NCBI GenBank assembly: GCA_907163375.1
Contig: CAJQUW010011254.1
Coordinates: forward strand, 248,001 to 312,000
Direction of reading: 5' to 3'
DNA length: 64,000 nt
Source: Prostheceraeus crozeri
Lineage: Eukaryota; Platyhelminthes; Polycladida; Euryleptidae
Shown: one piece after another, positions 12,124-24,013 of the stretch
How the letters are laid out: every line of letters begins with the position of its first letter
Position numbering within the stretch: position 1 is the first letter of the stretch
Program-made: the position numbers and the translations under genes
The notes under the pieces: model-generated
Told to the model about the DNA's origin: nothing
What the model saw: the letters and a program-made list of their open reading frames with translations, nothing else
The model's database searches: none

Positions 12124-12557
12124 GCTTATTTCAACTGAACAGCTTACCTGGTCCAAATGAAATGGAAATAATTTTCAAGAATACGAAAGGAGAGAACATG
12201 ACTCAAACTTACTACAATTTCACCGTCTTCGTTACCAACAATTCGTACAGCTTCACATTCTCAAATACAAATGGTACGGCAAATGACTCGCTGGGTGCGC
12301 AGCAAAACATGGATTTCTCCGTGTTTGTAATTGATAAAAACAACACAGAAAGCAGCAATATCACACGAATGGAGTACTCCGGTGGCTGGTGGACAAATGG
12401 CACTTTCATGGAAAGTAACTTGATGGGAGACTTCTGTAATGAAGTGGAAATAATGAATGCAACGGTGCGTGGTAACTGTATTCTTTGGAAAACGTTAAAT
12501 TGGATACCAGCTTCCTATGAATCCGTAGAAATGCATTTTAAGAGAATCAATGTCTAA
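12124..12557 (+). CDS. Fibrinogen-related (FReD) gene, last exon
   Basis: Follows TTGCAG and completes the FReD started at 9159: LFQLNSLP matches the IHQLT strand, then YYNFTVFVTNNSYSF, GTANDSLG (the AGDSL motif), MDFSVFVIDKNN, EYSGGWWTNG, ESNLMGDFC and VEMHFKRI near the end. The two exons give about 207 residues, the usual FReD length. The Cys pair that brackets GWWY in most FReDs is absent (NITR and NGTF stand there), while a different pair (DFC, GNC) appears downstream. At least eight N-glycosylation sequons are present, in keeping with a secreted protein. The stop is at 12555-12557. Confidence 0.88.
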
Positions 12558-12737
12558 CTCAAGTGTGTTGAATCGCAAAACGTTTTGCTAATCCGTGTTG
12601 GAATTAAAATTGAATTAGTGGTTGATCAGCGCTCAATTAAGATTTTGTTTTTTCATATTTTTAGACTAGCATTTCATAATGAAGATACTTGTGTAAAGCA
12701 AGATGGACTAAATGGTGACATCTGAGATTGTGTCTTT

Positions 12738-12743
12738 AATAAA
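12738..12743 (+). terminator. Poly(A) signal of FReD gene
   Basis: AATAAA lies 180 bases after the FReD stop codon. It is a canonical signal at a plausible 3' UTR distance. Confidence 0.55.
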
Positions 12744-12954
12744 TTAGTATTTTTATGCTGATGTTTTTTCATCTATATGAAGGCCTCCATGAGACGGTCA
12801 TGTCATTATCAAATCAGCTGACAATCCTGCTGAATAATATCCTCTTATCACGTGACTTAAAATCTATAGTTGAAATTTGAAAATGACAACTCACTGTTTG
12901 CATGATTAGTGATGGTCTATTGATTGCTAGGTCAATATATTAATTGAATAGGCC

Positions 12955-13055
12955 TATTGAGTTGCAACCTCAGTTGAAAAATGGGAACAGACCTGAAGAG
13001 CTGCCATTTTATCCAATATCAGGAATCACCAGCAGTCCTAGTTCACATCCTCCAA
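12955..13055. repeat. Fold-back family, half copy
   Basis: Starts TATTGAGTTGCAACCTCAGT and follows the left arm of the 4518-4750 hairpin element through CAGACCTGAAGAGCTGCC and TATCAGGAATCACC. Only one arm is present. Confidence 0.75.
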
Positions 13056-13227
13056 CAATCTCAGCAAATTTGGGATGCGCAATTAGCATTTTAAGTGAAA
13101 TTTCGGCGGGTATTCAATAAGTACTATACTACTTTTGACACACTACTAACATGTCGTCAAAGCTAGCACGCCTGTAACAATGGAAAAATCTGCATTTTGA
13201 AAGGACAGTGGAAATATAATAATTGAA

Positions 13228-13362
13228 TATTGAGTTGCATCCTCAGTTGAAAAATGGGAACAGACCTGAATAGCTGCCATTTCATCCAATATCAGGAATA
13301 ATCAGCAGACTTAGGTCACATTTCTCAACATCGAAACAGCTTCCTATTTAAAGTTGCAGCCA
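13228..13362. repeat. Fold-back family, arm plus loop
   Basis: Starts TATTGAGTTGCATCCTCAGT and continues through the arm and into the loop (CTCAACATCGAAACAGCTTCC, then TTTAAAGTTGCAG). It is therefore the reverse complement of 4616-4750. It lies about 170 bases from the other half copy, in the same direction. Confidence 0.75.
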
Positions 13363-16198
13363 TGCCCGGGTAGATTTGAGATAAAAAAGCATGTGACTAT
13401 GATAATAAATCAGGCAAGAGGTGAAATTGCATTTTCTGAGATTTCTTTTGACCTATTGTGCGTAATTTAGCTATGATATAATGTGGAAAAAAGAAGGCAA
13501 CAATGTATCCCGTAATGATGCTATCTGTATGATAGGATATGATATCAAATGATAGGACTCCGGCCTAGACCCGAATTATAATACAAGCAAATCATTTATC
13601 CTCGTACATAGCTGTCAGTGTCTTGATGTTAACTTTCTCCGTCAAACAAAAGCACAGAGACAGCAGTGCATGCAAAGCTTGTAATAGTTGAGGGAATGAA
13701 CCGTGATAGTGAAAAAAAGGATTGCCTTTTCACTCGGTGATTTAGTAGAGAAGACAAGCCTTCCAAGCCTCGATCACACCTACGCACCAAAGGTAACATC
13801 AGAGACAAACAAAAATGAAATACTAGTTTGTTTGAGAACATTACCTTCACTAACCCTCACGTTAATCGTGTGTGATTTCTCCTCCAAAGCGCATATTAAA
13901 ATCGAAAGTGTACTCATATTTCTTGGAGAAAGATGTGGGATTTTCCTGCCTGTTAGAGACTGGAGAAAAACTATGTGAAGCACACACCAAAAAGATGGGA
14001 GAAGCCGAATCGTATGCATCCAACTTAAAGCGACATTTGATAAACTTTCATCGATAATGATTGATAATTGATACAGAAATGATCACCAACATTGGTTCAG
14101 CTATCTATGATGTAGGTTACCGGTTTGTTTTTCAAAAAACTGGGCTTTATATACGGTACTTGCCACCCGGAGTCGGAGTCGGAGTCCTATCAAAAGCCGG
14201 CGTCCTATCAACCCTCGGAGTCGGAGTCCTATCAAAATGATAGGACTCCGCATCCCTGCCTTGTATATAGCAATGCAGTCACAAAATCGGTACTCTCTTG
14301 AGGGAAAATGCCATGTTCGCACCTTTTATCAAAAGTGTTCATGTTTGGCATCTTCAAACCCCTGTGCTGTAAGGAGTAAGAATATGCATGTTTTATTCAA
14401 ATCAATTCAATAGTTCTTTTTCGAACCTTATCTCCACGCTTATTGCTTTGATATAAAATTGCCACCTTTTCCTTCCTCCCAAGTGTTTCCGTCTTACATG
14501 TCCACCACGATTCAAACTGGAGATGCAGTGCTGTGATATCGAGACTTGTAGCTTCTAGGAGACTTTATTACTATTGCAATTACATCTCCTTTGAGGTTCA
14601 AATTGATTTAAAGATTTATACTGTGGCTTCTTGAAGAATTTATGTGCCTCTCATTTTCAGAGAGAAGTTAATAGTAGGCTTACTAGTTTTTTGATTTACG
14701 TTTTCCGATCAGCAATTGGAGGGGGAAAGGATATCACTGGTACTTAATTTAGATTTTGACAATCAGATTCGAAGTAAATTTCTTCGACAAATTTCGGGTG
14801 GTTGTACACCCGGTGCACATCGAAGTAGTTTAACGCATTATCGACTGGGAAAGTAAGGCAAGTTAAAATGCGTGCTAATGAACAGTAAGTAATTAATTAA
14901 GACCGCAAAGTAATAGCAATTACTTATCAATTACATGGTTAGGAATATAATTGATTACAATAACTAATTAAAATAATTGTAATTGCAATCGCAATTACAA
15001 ACACAAGTCTGATCATTTGCATGTCTACAATTTGAAAGTCAAAATTAGAGTTGTCTAGTTTCTGGAGGAGACATAGATGTTTGCACAGTGGCGTCGATTC
15101 TAGGTTATTGAAAGACAATAAATGTTATATGGTAACAAAAATTCGACGTGACGATGTCAAAATAGTTATTCGTCTGCACATGATAGCGATCTTTATCAAA
15201 CTGGAAGATAGAAAAGTATAGATAATGGTAGCGCGGAAACCAAAGCAGTTGGTTAGCCGCTCAGGTGTGATTTCCTAAAGTTTTCTTTAAGATGACAGGA
15301 AATAAAGTCAACCAATTGGTAATAAAATATGAAAGTAATTAATAAAGCAAGTAAAAATAATTACTATTTTCTATACTTGGTTCCCAACTAAAACTCATGA
15401 GAAAAATAAACAAGCAAGGCCTCTTCAATACTATGAGAGTCAACCAATTTTCAAGCGTAATTTTCGCATTTGTGGTTCAATTTTAATGAACCTTAAACCA
15501 TAGACACCTTCCCAACCCTTAGATTACTATGACATACATCTTAATTTCGTAAGTTGTCACAGCGGTCAGTAGAACAAAAGAAATTTGAAGATTACCGACG
15601 AACACGATAGATGTTTCAAATGAAAATTATATAGAAAGTATACAGCATCAGCTATCGACACTTTTCTCGTGATGGCTGAATTTTTGTGATTTGTTGAATG
15701 CACTTAAAAGATACGCCAAGTTGTTCAAAAGCATCTGGCACTTCCTATACATTGAAAGGTCAACCTAATTATACACTGTATTATAAAAATAATGATAGAA
15801 GTTGTCCCATAGAGAGCAAGTAAGGGCCTGGCATTAAAGACGATGATGAATGAACACTATCTATTTACAAATTGGCGCCAAGGAAGCGTTTAATTATCAT
15901 ATAGTTCAAATTACTATATTGCGGCATCAGTTTATCACACATTCATACTAATTAATATAAGATAAGGGTCAAATATAATTTGCATGTCTGATTTTCTTTT
16001 AAACATGAAACTAATGTAGTTTGATATGTAAAGAGGACTTCGATCATTTTTTCTATTTGATTAATTAGGAATCCAAATATTTCAAAATGTTCTTCTCTAT
16101 ATTTTGTTGTAAATTTTTATATATTTCGACAAGCTCTTTCGTCATTGTATGTCAGGAAGGATTTTACAAATAAACAATACTTTTTTCAGGTAAAGGAA
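13363..16198. other. No gene recognised; short simple repeats
   Basis: Holds a cluster of GGAGTC and GATAGGACTCC words (about 13549 and 14165-14252) and A+T-rich TAATTAC/GTAATTA words (about 14880-15000 and 15310-15370). No coding region could be supported. Confidence 0.4.
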
Positions 16199-16378
16199 GG
16201 AAGTGGGTCTCTACGATCTGCTACGTGTTGCCGACAAAGTCAAAGATAATGTCGGCTGCAAAAAAACAGAAATTGCAACACATGCTTTGCATAATTAGCC
16301 TATGTAATTCCTGTTTTATGTGAGCAATTTGATTTTGTCGGCAACACGGAACAGAGATCATAGAGGTCCACTTCCGTG
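16199..16378. repeat. Small inverted-repeat element
   Basis: Left arm GGAAGTGGGTCTCTACGATC then ACGTGTTGCCGACAAA; the right arm TTTGTCGGCAACACGG then GAGATCATAGAGGTCCACTTCC is its near complement. About 180 bases, non-coding, MITE-like. Confidence 0.6.
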
Positions 16379-17305
16379 TCATCTGTGTGCAGATACCATT
16401 TTGCTTATCTTTTTGAATTTTTACGTATTTTTTGAATTATGTATCCCTGTACAATCCTTTAATCTGACGATGACAAAAGAGCTAGTCGGAATACAGTTCT
16501 TCTCAGAAGTCGGGAAATATTCAATTGTATCATAAGAAGTGTTATTCAACAGTTGAAATTTCTGGAGTGGCCAAATATATGCATTAGTGAAAGGAATGTT
16601 TCATCATGTTTCACTTAGGCCTACACATAAATGTGATTCCATTTTTATGCTATTGCAGCAAGGAATAAATTAGGTGCATTATTATGTAGATGCAGGCCTG
16701 TATAATAGCCAACATGCTAGCCTACTCCATAGCCAATTATTGCCTTCATGTTTCATTTACACGTCACTGCAACTCTGTTTCTCTGATTGAAGTTTCACGT
16801 CGTTTGGCAAAAATGAATATTCCAGTTTTACCATTACATATTACAGTCAACACAAGTCTTCATAGGCGACAATAAATATTGTATGAAAGAGGCAATGAAA
16901 AAAATGAAAGGAAAAAGGCAAATAAAGTCACACAATAACCGTTTGAGTTTCAGTTTAATTGTCAGCTGATTCCGCAATAACTTTATGCCTTTATTATTCC
17001 CTTTTCCTTTTCTTTTCATTTTATCACATTCGCATATATTTTGGCATGATTTTTGTAAATTCTATTTATAACATTATCCAATTTCTTTTCTCCCTACTGT
17101 TTCAATGCAAAGGATGTTCCATTATCACACCTACCTGTCAGTATTCACATCAGTTGACTCCATAGACGTCATCTTTCTCTATTGACGTAGTTGACCAAGC
17201 GGCGAGAGAGGTTAGCCATTTTCCAAAAAGTTCAAGACAGAACAAAGGTATCAGGACTCTCTCAGTAAAACATTTATTGGTCTTTGTCACTTTAAGTTAA
17301 GATTA
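16379..17305. other. No gene recognised
   Basis: Unassigned A+T-rich sequence with only chance open frames. Confidence 0.4.
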
Positions 17306-18985
17306 AAAGAAAGACAGGGCCTTCGGCGTCCAGAGACTTCTATCGGTCGATGTAAGTGCTAAATGGCAGCCTTTGTGAAGGTTTATAAAGAGGTGAGTGA
17401 TATTAAGAAGTATTGTTGTGCGTAAGTGTATAAGTGTGTTGTGCGTCGAATGTGAGGAGATTGAAATGTGAAGACAAGCTGTATTGCGGTAGTTCATGTT
17501 TTCTATTGATTTTGGGCTGAAGCTGTGTGATTGCTTTTGATTCAGTATATGTTGTATCTCGAGTATTGTCGAGCTTAGCAATGAAACCGACCTGAAAATC
17601 CCTGATGTCGCCTATCACACGGCGAGCAATCACGGTATGAAGCAATCACACAGCTTCAGCCCAAAATCAATAGAAAACATGAACTACCGCAATACAGCCT
17701 GTCTTCACATTTCAATCACCTCACATCCGACGCACAACACACTTCTTAATATCATTCACCTCTTTATAAACCTTCACAAAGGCTGCCGTTTAGCACTTGC
17801 ATCGCCCGATAGATCTCTGGACCAGGGCTCCCACTCCATAATTTGCGAAAATTTGCGCAGGCTGCTAAAATTTGCGCAACTTTTGATTTCAGGGAAAAAA
17901 TTCGAAATTCTTGTGCCTAGACCCCTGTGTCGCCATCTTTGTGTTTGTGATTTATTTAATTGCTTCAAGTCATTATCTTATTGCATTTCTAAAATATCAA
18001 TGTAGACCAAAGTTTGAGCTATATAACACCATGTATATCCATAAGCTGAACAAAACTTGGCATGATTCAAATTTCTATTAAAACTTTATAACCGTAGGCT
18101 ACTATGCAAATTAATGTGGTTCCACGTACATACGACCACATTATAATTAATCTCCCTCATAGAAAGGAGACTATTCACGAAAATATATTTCTATGGCGAT
18201 GTGTGGAAAAAATATGAATCACTCCCGCTATGTGAAGGACCTCGGAGTTCTCATGCCGAAAGACCTGAAATTCTCTCGGTACATTCTACCCTTGTGTTCA
18301 GAGAGCTAACCGAATTGTGTCTACCATCCTCAGGTCATTTGTCTCTCGGGACGGTGATTCGATGATTTGGTTGATTCTACGAAAAGTTATAAATTTCAAA
18401 TTAAGGAAAATAGATTTGACAGTAGGCTATAGTATAACAGTGATTAAATACAACTTGAATGAAACAGTTGAATTAAATGTTTCCAAAGGATGCCATAACT
18501 AACTTACATATCTTAAGACGTAACTTTTTTAGATTTGTATCTGATTTGTCATTGGTATAATGCGTCTGCAGCTAAAGCGAAATAATTAAGTTGATGTACA
18601 TTAAGTTAGATTTTCTCGTCTTCCTATCTGAATGATAATTATACGGGATGTTTACAAAAGTTTACAAAAGTTTAAGTCTCGGGAAAGAAGCAATAATAAT
18701 CCAGAAAAAGTAAAAGAAAAGCATGCTTAGAAAAAATATATTCGATGAATTCGTCCCATTCACATCCATATAATTAGCGTGAAAAAGAAAATTTATTTTC
18801 AACGGTAGAAACTTCATGGATACCCTGTCGATATTAATTATTAATTTAACATTTTTACAACAAAATTGTCAAATTTGCGCAGGAAATTGGAATTTCCTAA
18901 AACTTTGCGCATTTGCGCAAAATTTGCGCAGGAGTGGGAGCCCTGCTCTGGACGCCGAAGGCCCTGTCTTTCTTTTAATCTTTCT
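17306..18985. mobile_element. Large fold-back element interrupted by a hAT-type insertion
   Basis: The left arm (17306 to about 17535) and the right arm (17637-17822 plus 18954-18985) are near-perfect inverted copies. Both carry AAAAGAAAGACAGGGCCTTC and the complement of CACACAGCTTCAGCCCAAAA. The loop is about 100 bases. The right arm is split by 17823-18945. Open frames in the arms are by-products of the symmetry; no known protein is seen. Confidence 0.75.
17823..18945. mobile_element. Non-autonomous hAT-type transposon
   Basis: The terminal inverted repeats CAGGGCTCCCACTCC and GGAGTGGGAGCCCTG are perfect over 15 bases. The flanks carry an exact 8-base duplication CTCTGGAC (17815-17822 and 18946-18953), the hallmark of hAT insertion. 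Several TTTGCGCA words sit just inside both ends, like the subterminal motifs bound by hAT transposases. The 1123-bp body has no transposase. It lies inside one arm of the fold-back element and is therefore younger than it. Confidence 0.92.
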
Positions 18986-20076
18986 CTGTTGTTTGCCATG
19001 CTTCTCACTTTGAAACTTCTAAGTTGATTTGCATGAATGCACTTTCCATCAACCCTGTTACTTTATCAAATAGAGGCATATTCATTAACATCAACTTTCA
19101 TGTTCTGTAAAAATAAAATATACATATTTTCAATAATGAAATAATTATCTCGACTTGGACGACTAAATTGGCAAAAATATATAAGGTGCGATAAAGTGCA
19201 TTGACTAGACTGTTTTAAGTCAAATATCTGAAGATGAATTTGCTTTTCAAAAAAGTTGGTGGTCGACTATTTTTGACTTAATGCATTGAAATTGACGTTT
19301 GCAAAACAGGCAACGATGTCCTTTTCCCTTTTCCACATGACTTAGGAATCAATTCTAAGTTAATCAAATTCAGTTTTCGAGGAGCAAAGACAACCACCTT
19401 ATTTTTGAATGAACGAATATCTAAAATATTTTTCAATTTCACCGATTCAATTCTCAAACACTTATGTATTCGATGTCAATTCAATTCATCCATCGCAGAC
19501 ACGCACAAAAATAATTGAAGGAACTAAACAAATCTCTCGTTTTTCACATTGCACTAAATTTAAATGTGCAAATAACTGCAAACCTTTCACCCTTGCATTC
19601 ATTGACTGGAAACCTATTGGGAAACTCGCCACTCTTTTCATAAAGGACAGTCAGATTCAGCTTTTAAAACTCGAAAACAAGTGTAGTTTTCGGAATGTAC
19701 ATCTACCACACAAATCTCTATACCAATATTCTCGGATTCTTCGTTTTTGTTTTCATCGCTCGCGATTTAACCAGAATGAAAGATAAATGCGACTCTCGTC
19801 ACCTGAAAAAGATTTCGTATAAGCTTACTTGGTGTGAGCAAAAGGATTTTTTGGAATCTAGGGTTTTATTGACTCTAGGTGTTGTAAAACCGCTCACTGT
19901 CATATCTTTCGTGAGCTTTAAGTGATATTTGTACATCAGCATTAAACAAACACATCTATTTCATTATTACAACAGGAAATCTCCAGCAAAATGCATTTTT
20001 AACTCACTGCACATTTTTGTGGTTTCTACAATGAACTCATCTTGTGTACAAAATCTAACAAGGCTTCAAAACCATG
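18986..20076. other. No gene recognised
   Basis: Unassigned. A plus-strand frame of 125 codons at 19409 has no recognisable domain and no splice-site support. Confidence 0.4.
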
Positions 20077-20078
20077 TA

Positions 20079-20557
20079 GTCCGGGAGCCAGCGTGAAGTT
20101 GTGCAGGGAACGAGGTAGTGCACAAAACTTTCACATAGCATAGTAAAACTTCGCGCAGAAATAGAGAGATAACATTGACTCCATTTTTTCGATTTTTTCA
20201 TAAAAGTTTTATAGAAATCATCTACAGAGATCTTTCAAATGAGCTATCATTCAGTGACAGAACAGACACTTTTAAATTTCTATGTTAAAATTTGTGAATG
20301 ATAGCTCTTGAAAGATCATGATCTGTAGATGATTTCTATAATAACCAGTTAAAATACCAATTTGTGTAACTTTTATGTAAATGTCACAATTTTACCATTG
20401 GAAATACATAGGATTGTGTTATCCTCTCTATTTCTGAAAAGCAAATGATCTGATCCGGCAGACGCGAAGTTTTGCAGTAGGTTAGAGGTGGACTATGCTA
20501 TGTGAAAATTTTATGTACTACCTCGTTCCCTGCACAACTTCACGCTGGCTCCCGGAC
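20079..20557. mobile_element. 479-bp MITE with TA target duplication
   Basis: The ends GTCCGGGAGCCAGCGTGAAG and CTTCACGCTGGCTCCCGGAC are perfect complements, and the match runs about 68 bases inward (GCAGGGAACGAGGTAGT, CACATAGCATAGT). TA stands on both sides (20077-20078 and 20558-20559), as for Tc1/mariner-type insertion. A second, internal inverted repeat (GAAATCATCTACAGA and its complement) gives a nested hairpin. No coding capacity. Confidence 0.88.
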
Positions 20558-20559
20558 TA

Positions 20560-20995
20560 ATGTTTGAAATCATTTGGTTGATAAGAAAAATAATTTTTTT
20601 CTGCCGAGTAGGTTACTTTCGCAGGTCACGGACCGACCATCTTCATGTATTAGAATTAAAGACAAACGAAGAAATCGGCGTGTATTATAATGGCATAATT
20701 GTGTGATATTGGTAAAGCAAGAACAAAATAAATCCCCTTGGTTCCATGGTCAAAATTCTATTAAGTTAAGTCAGTACAACGCGGCAGTACTTCGGCGTCC
20801 CGCGCCTCCAATGGTCGATAAAGCTAAGTGGCCCACCTAGTAAGAATTTCGACCACAAAGCCAATGGGAGTTAGCCTACTCTTTTATTGCTTTACCAATA
20901 TGAATGTGATCTCCCATCGTTTTAGTCAGGTACGTGAATTGTGAGATGCTTCAGGGTGGACTGTTGGTAAATGAAAAAAAATTTGGAAAATAGTA
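20560..20995. other. No gene recognised
   Basis: Short unassigned stretch between the MITE and the Tc1 element. Confidence 0.4.
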
Positions 20996-21888
20996 CAGAT
21001 TGTTTCATAAAAAATGGATCACCCTTAAACATCGCCTTAACTTCAACTTTGTCTAACTCCGCCAAACTTGAACGAATTTCTCTGAAATTTAGAAGATATG
21101 TCAGTTGTGCTTACTAATATCATTGTTGGAAATTTCAAGCATGAATATTGAGTTGTTTTCCTGTTATAGATAAAAAAGTAGTAGATAATTTGATCTTCAT
21201 TTAGCAATGTTACACAAAATCATACCTCACTCTTATAAAATTACATTTGTTTCCTTTGTTATGTAATATGTTGTTCTACAAGCCAAAAGCTATCAAACAA
21301 AACAAAAATAAAGAAAATCGGTCAATCAGAGCCAGTATAGCACCATTATTCATCAACAATAATGTAACTGCTACATGTGATTAACTGGACTTCATGTTCC
21401 ATAGCTTCCTGACTTCGTTGCGGTGGTGTTGGCAGCACTCCTGATTTCTTTCAGCTAGAAATCTATCTCTTACCGGTTGAAAACAATACAAAGCACAAAT
21501 GAAGAATAACGAAATCGCATTCACAAAAGGCAAAGTGTCAGCTGGCATTTGGACCAATGGCCGCTCTGAACTTCACAGGAGTAGTAGAGTCACTACGTGT
21601 CACAGGAGTAGTAGAGTCAACTTATGCAAGTCTCAATTAGGGCTTAGGACATTATCTTGGCCAGCTCGTTCTCCTGACCTGAATCCCATAGAAAATGTAT
21701 GGAGTATTCTAAAACGTAACGTTCGTCGTTCACTGCTACCTACAGATGGCGTATCACAACTTACGTCACTGTTAAAAAGAGAGTGGAGAAAGTTAGATCA
21801 GTCAAAAATCAACGATATCATCGAATCAATGCGTAGACGAATTGGAAGGTACGAATTTTAGGATGATCCAATTTTATGAAACGGACTG
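20996..21888 (+). mobile_element. Internally deleted Tc1-type transposon
   Basis: The ends are inverted repeats (CAGATTGTTTCATAAAAAAT on the left; ATTTTATGAAACGGACTG on the right), each flanked by TA (20994-20995 and 21889-21890). The interior keeps only part of a transposase. At 893 bp it is roughly half the usual Tc1 length, so it is a non-autonomous deletion derivative. Confidence 0.8.
21499..21861 (+). pseudogene. Tc1-type transposase remnant (DDE C-terminus)
   Basis: The frame keeps the third catalytic block PARSPDLNPIENVWSILKR, with the Glu of the DD34E triad, and the usual helical C-terminus (LKREWRKLDQSKINDIIESM, then RRRIGRYEF). Upstream, GIWTNGRSEL resembles the VWGGISxxGRxxL strand, but the part with the second catalytic Asp is gone and a short AGGAGTAGTAGAGTCA duplication sits in its place. 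It is inactive. Confidence 0.85.
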
Positions 21889-21967
21889 TAGTTGTAGGAA
21901 ATCTCTGTAGTAGGCTACGTAAAATTCAATCTTAAATTTTTGACTGATGGATTCTTTTTTCATCACC

Positions 21968-23880
21968 TTAACCCTTTCCGGGCCATGACGCGTCTTTGCG
22001 ACCTGGCCACGACGCGTATACGCGTCCTTTCTTTATATCTAAAATACATTGGCTCCCATTTCTACCGGCTGCCACAGGTCATTAACTAACAACTTCGTGG
22101 CTGTGAGAGTCAACTTTCAACATCACAAAGAAGTTTCATATCGCGCGCACGTGATAACACACCGCCTGCTAAGTCGTCGTATCAATATCATATGCACAAC
22201 AGCCACACTCGATTTGCGAATGCTCCGATAGCGCGCGTGTGAGTGTTGACGCTGCACACCAGCAGTCATTATTGATTGAATAGACAAGAAGTAGAGCTAA
22301 CAATTGAAATACATCACGTAAAGACACACTTGCTGTTCTTCGTAAGACCACTTTCACTTGGCAGCCGTGTCGGATTGACGTAATGAGTGCTCGTCCCCTT
22401 CGAACTCGAACTGCAGTTAGGCGATACGGATTTCATGATGACTTTTCATCGGATGACGAGGAGAATATTATTGACAACGCCGTTAATCAGTCTGCGAGCG
22501 ACGGGGATTCTACTGATGGAAGTGATTACAGTGACTCTGAAGACGAGCCTCAACTGGATATAAATGCTGACTGGTTACGCGTATATCCGCCAAATGATAA
22601 GTCACCGTCCCATTTATTTCAAAGTCAACCAGGTTGGAAGAATAACCTCTCTCCATCTTCGATCGAAGACTGTATCAATATATTCCTACCGAACACTCTA
22701 ATGGAGAAATTGTGTGAGTGGACTAATAAACGCGCCCGAATGTACCTATCGAGTAACAGCGAGGTCTCATGGACCTTCGTCGACATTACTTTAGAAGAAA
22801 TGAAGATCTTCATTGGTGTTTCCCTGGCAATGGGGATTACAAAGAAGCCGGATATCGAATTATACTGGGCTACAGAAGAGCTGATGAGGACACCATATTT
22901 TTCGAAATGCATTTCCAGAAATCGATACAAGCAAATTCTACGATTCCTTCGTTTTTCTGACCCTGCTTTGGTAAGCCAAGAGCGTTATTCCAGAATAAAG
23001 CAATTAGATGAAGCTATGCTTGAAGTATGCACACAATACGTACCGGCTCAAAATCTGTCGTTGGATGAGTCTCTTCTTCTCCATAAAGGAAATCTCACTT
23101 TCAAGATGTTCATACGAACTAAAAGATCTCGGTTTGGAATCAAGATATATTTGTTATGTGACAGTCAAGGATATCTCATTGTCTTCGAAATCTATTATGG
23201 ATCCCAGTCGACCTTCGTTGGAGTTGATGACCTGACAAAAAGTGAAGTAATTGTTGTTCACTTGCTTGAAAAGGCAGGCTTACTTGATTAGTGGTATATT
23301 GTCACCGTTGGCAACTGGTATTGCAGTCTTCGCCTAGCACAATTCCTCCATTCAAGAAATACATTCATCAGAGGCACAATTCGACCAAATCGCGGAATTC
23401 CCTCGGTTTTGAAGAATCTCAAACTCGGAGTTCATGAAGCAGCGTACTATCGTAAAGATGATGCAATCTTGGCAGTAAAATACTTAGATAAAAAAGAGAT
23501 CTATCTCCTGTCTATTGTGGATGCCGCTGGTGAGATTGAAAAGACGAGGCATCTACGAGGCGGAACACAGATGGAATACCGAAAGCCAATTGCGATAGAA
23601 ACATACAATAAAACAATGGGCGGTGTCGACGTCAGTGATCAATACTTATCTGGAATTGGGATCGTGCGAAAATCACAGGTTTGGTTCAAAAAGATTGGGC
23701 TTCATCTATTACAGAGACTCGTGTTGAACGCATATTTGACCTACAAGGTGGAACAAAATATTCAGCGACCATCATTTCTCGATTTTACCAAGAAAACGAT
23801 CGTTCTTCTGACACAGGTGGACTCGACCTCATCAGTTCAACGTTTGCGTCGTTCGGTTGAGCTACCTGTTGGGCATTATC
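21968..23880 (+). mobile_element. piggyBac-type transposon, 5' part up to LINE insertion
   Basis: TTAA followed by CCCTTTCCGGGCC begins the element; TTAA is the piggyBac target and CCCTTT a usual terminal start. Subterminal GACGCGT words repeat just inside. The transposase frame starts at 22383. The 3' part is cut by the LINE that begins at about 23881. A possible distal end lies at 28957-28960, where GGGTTAA closes CGGTGGGCAGAAATGGG, but the two ends match poorly, so the right limit is open. Confidence 0.65.
22383..23880 (+). pseudogene. piggyBac transposase, inactivated
   Basis: The acidic N-terminus (SDDEENI, DSTDGSDYSDSEDEP) and core (LPNTLMEKLCEWTN, ITLEEMKIFIGVSLAMGI, ELYWATEELMRTPYFSK) are typical. 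The first catalytic Asp is in LSLDESLLLHKG and the third in MGGVDVSDQY. The second, expected in a DNWY motif, is replaced: the sequence reads VGNWYCS. A TAG stop lies at 23289-23291 just before it, splitting the frame into 22383-23291 and 23409-23880. The C-terminal Cys-rich domain is missing because a LINE tail follows directly. Confidence 0.9.
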
Positions 23881-23881
23881 C

Positions 23882-23921
<40 letters not shown>
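23882..23921. repeat. (TAG)n microsatellite, LINE 3' tail
   Basis: Thirteen TAG units mark the junction between the piggyBac transposase and the LINE 3' end. Read with the LINE they are CTA units after the poly(A) signal. They create the poly-Ser run of the plus-strand frame, which is an artefact. Confidence 0.9.
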
Positions 23922-23922
<1 letters not shown>

Positions 23923-24013
23923 ATATGTCTTTATTCAAAAATAATAGAAATCACAAGTCACAGAAAAAACTCACATATGCAGATACAAAATAAGGAATTG
24001 CAAACAGAAAAAT

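Noticed and set aside
14160-14260. CRISPR-like or satellite repeat (GGAGTC words)
   Set aside because: Short irregular simple repeats with no spacers; the genome is eukaryotic.
23881-23993. Poly-Ser C-terminus of the piggyBac transposase
   Set aside because: The Ser run is the (TAG)n tail of the inserted LINE and what follows is LINE 3' UTR read on the wrong strand.
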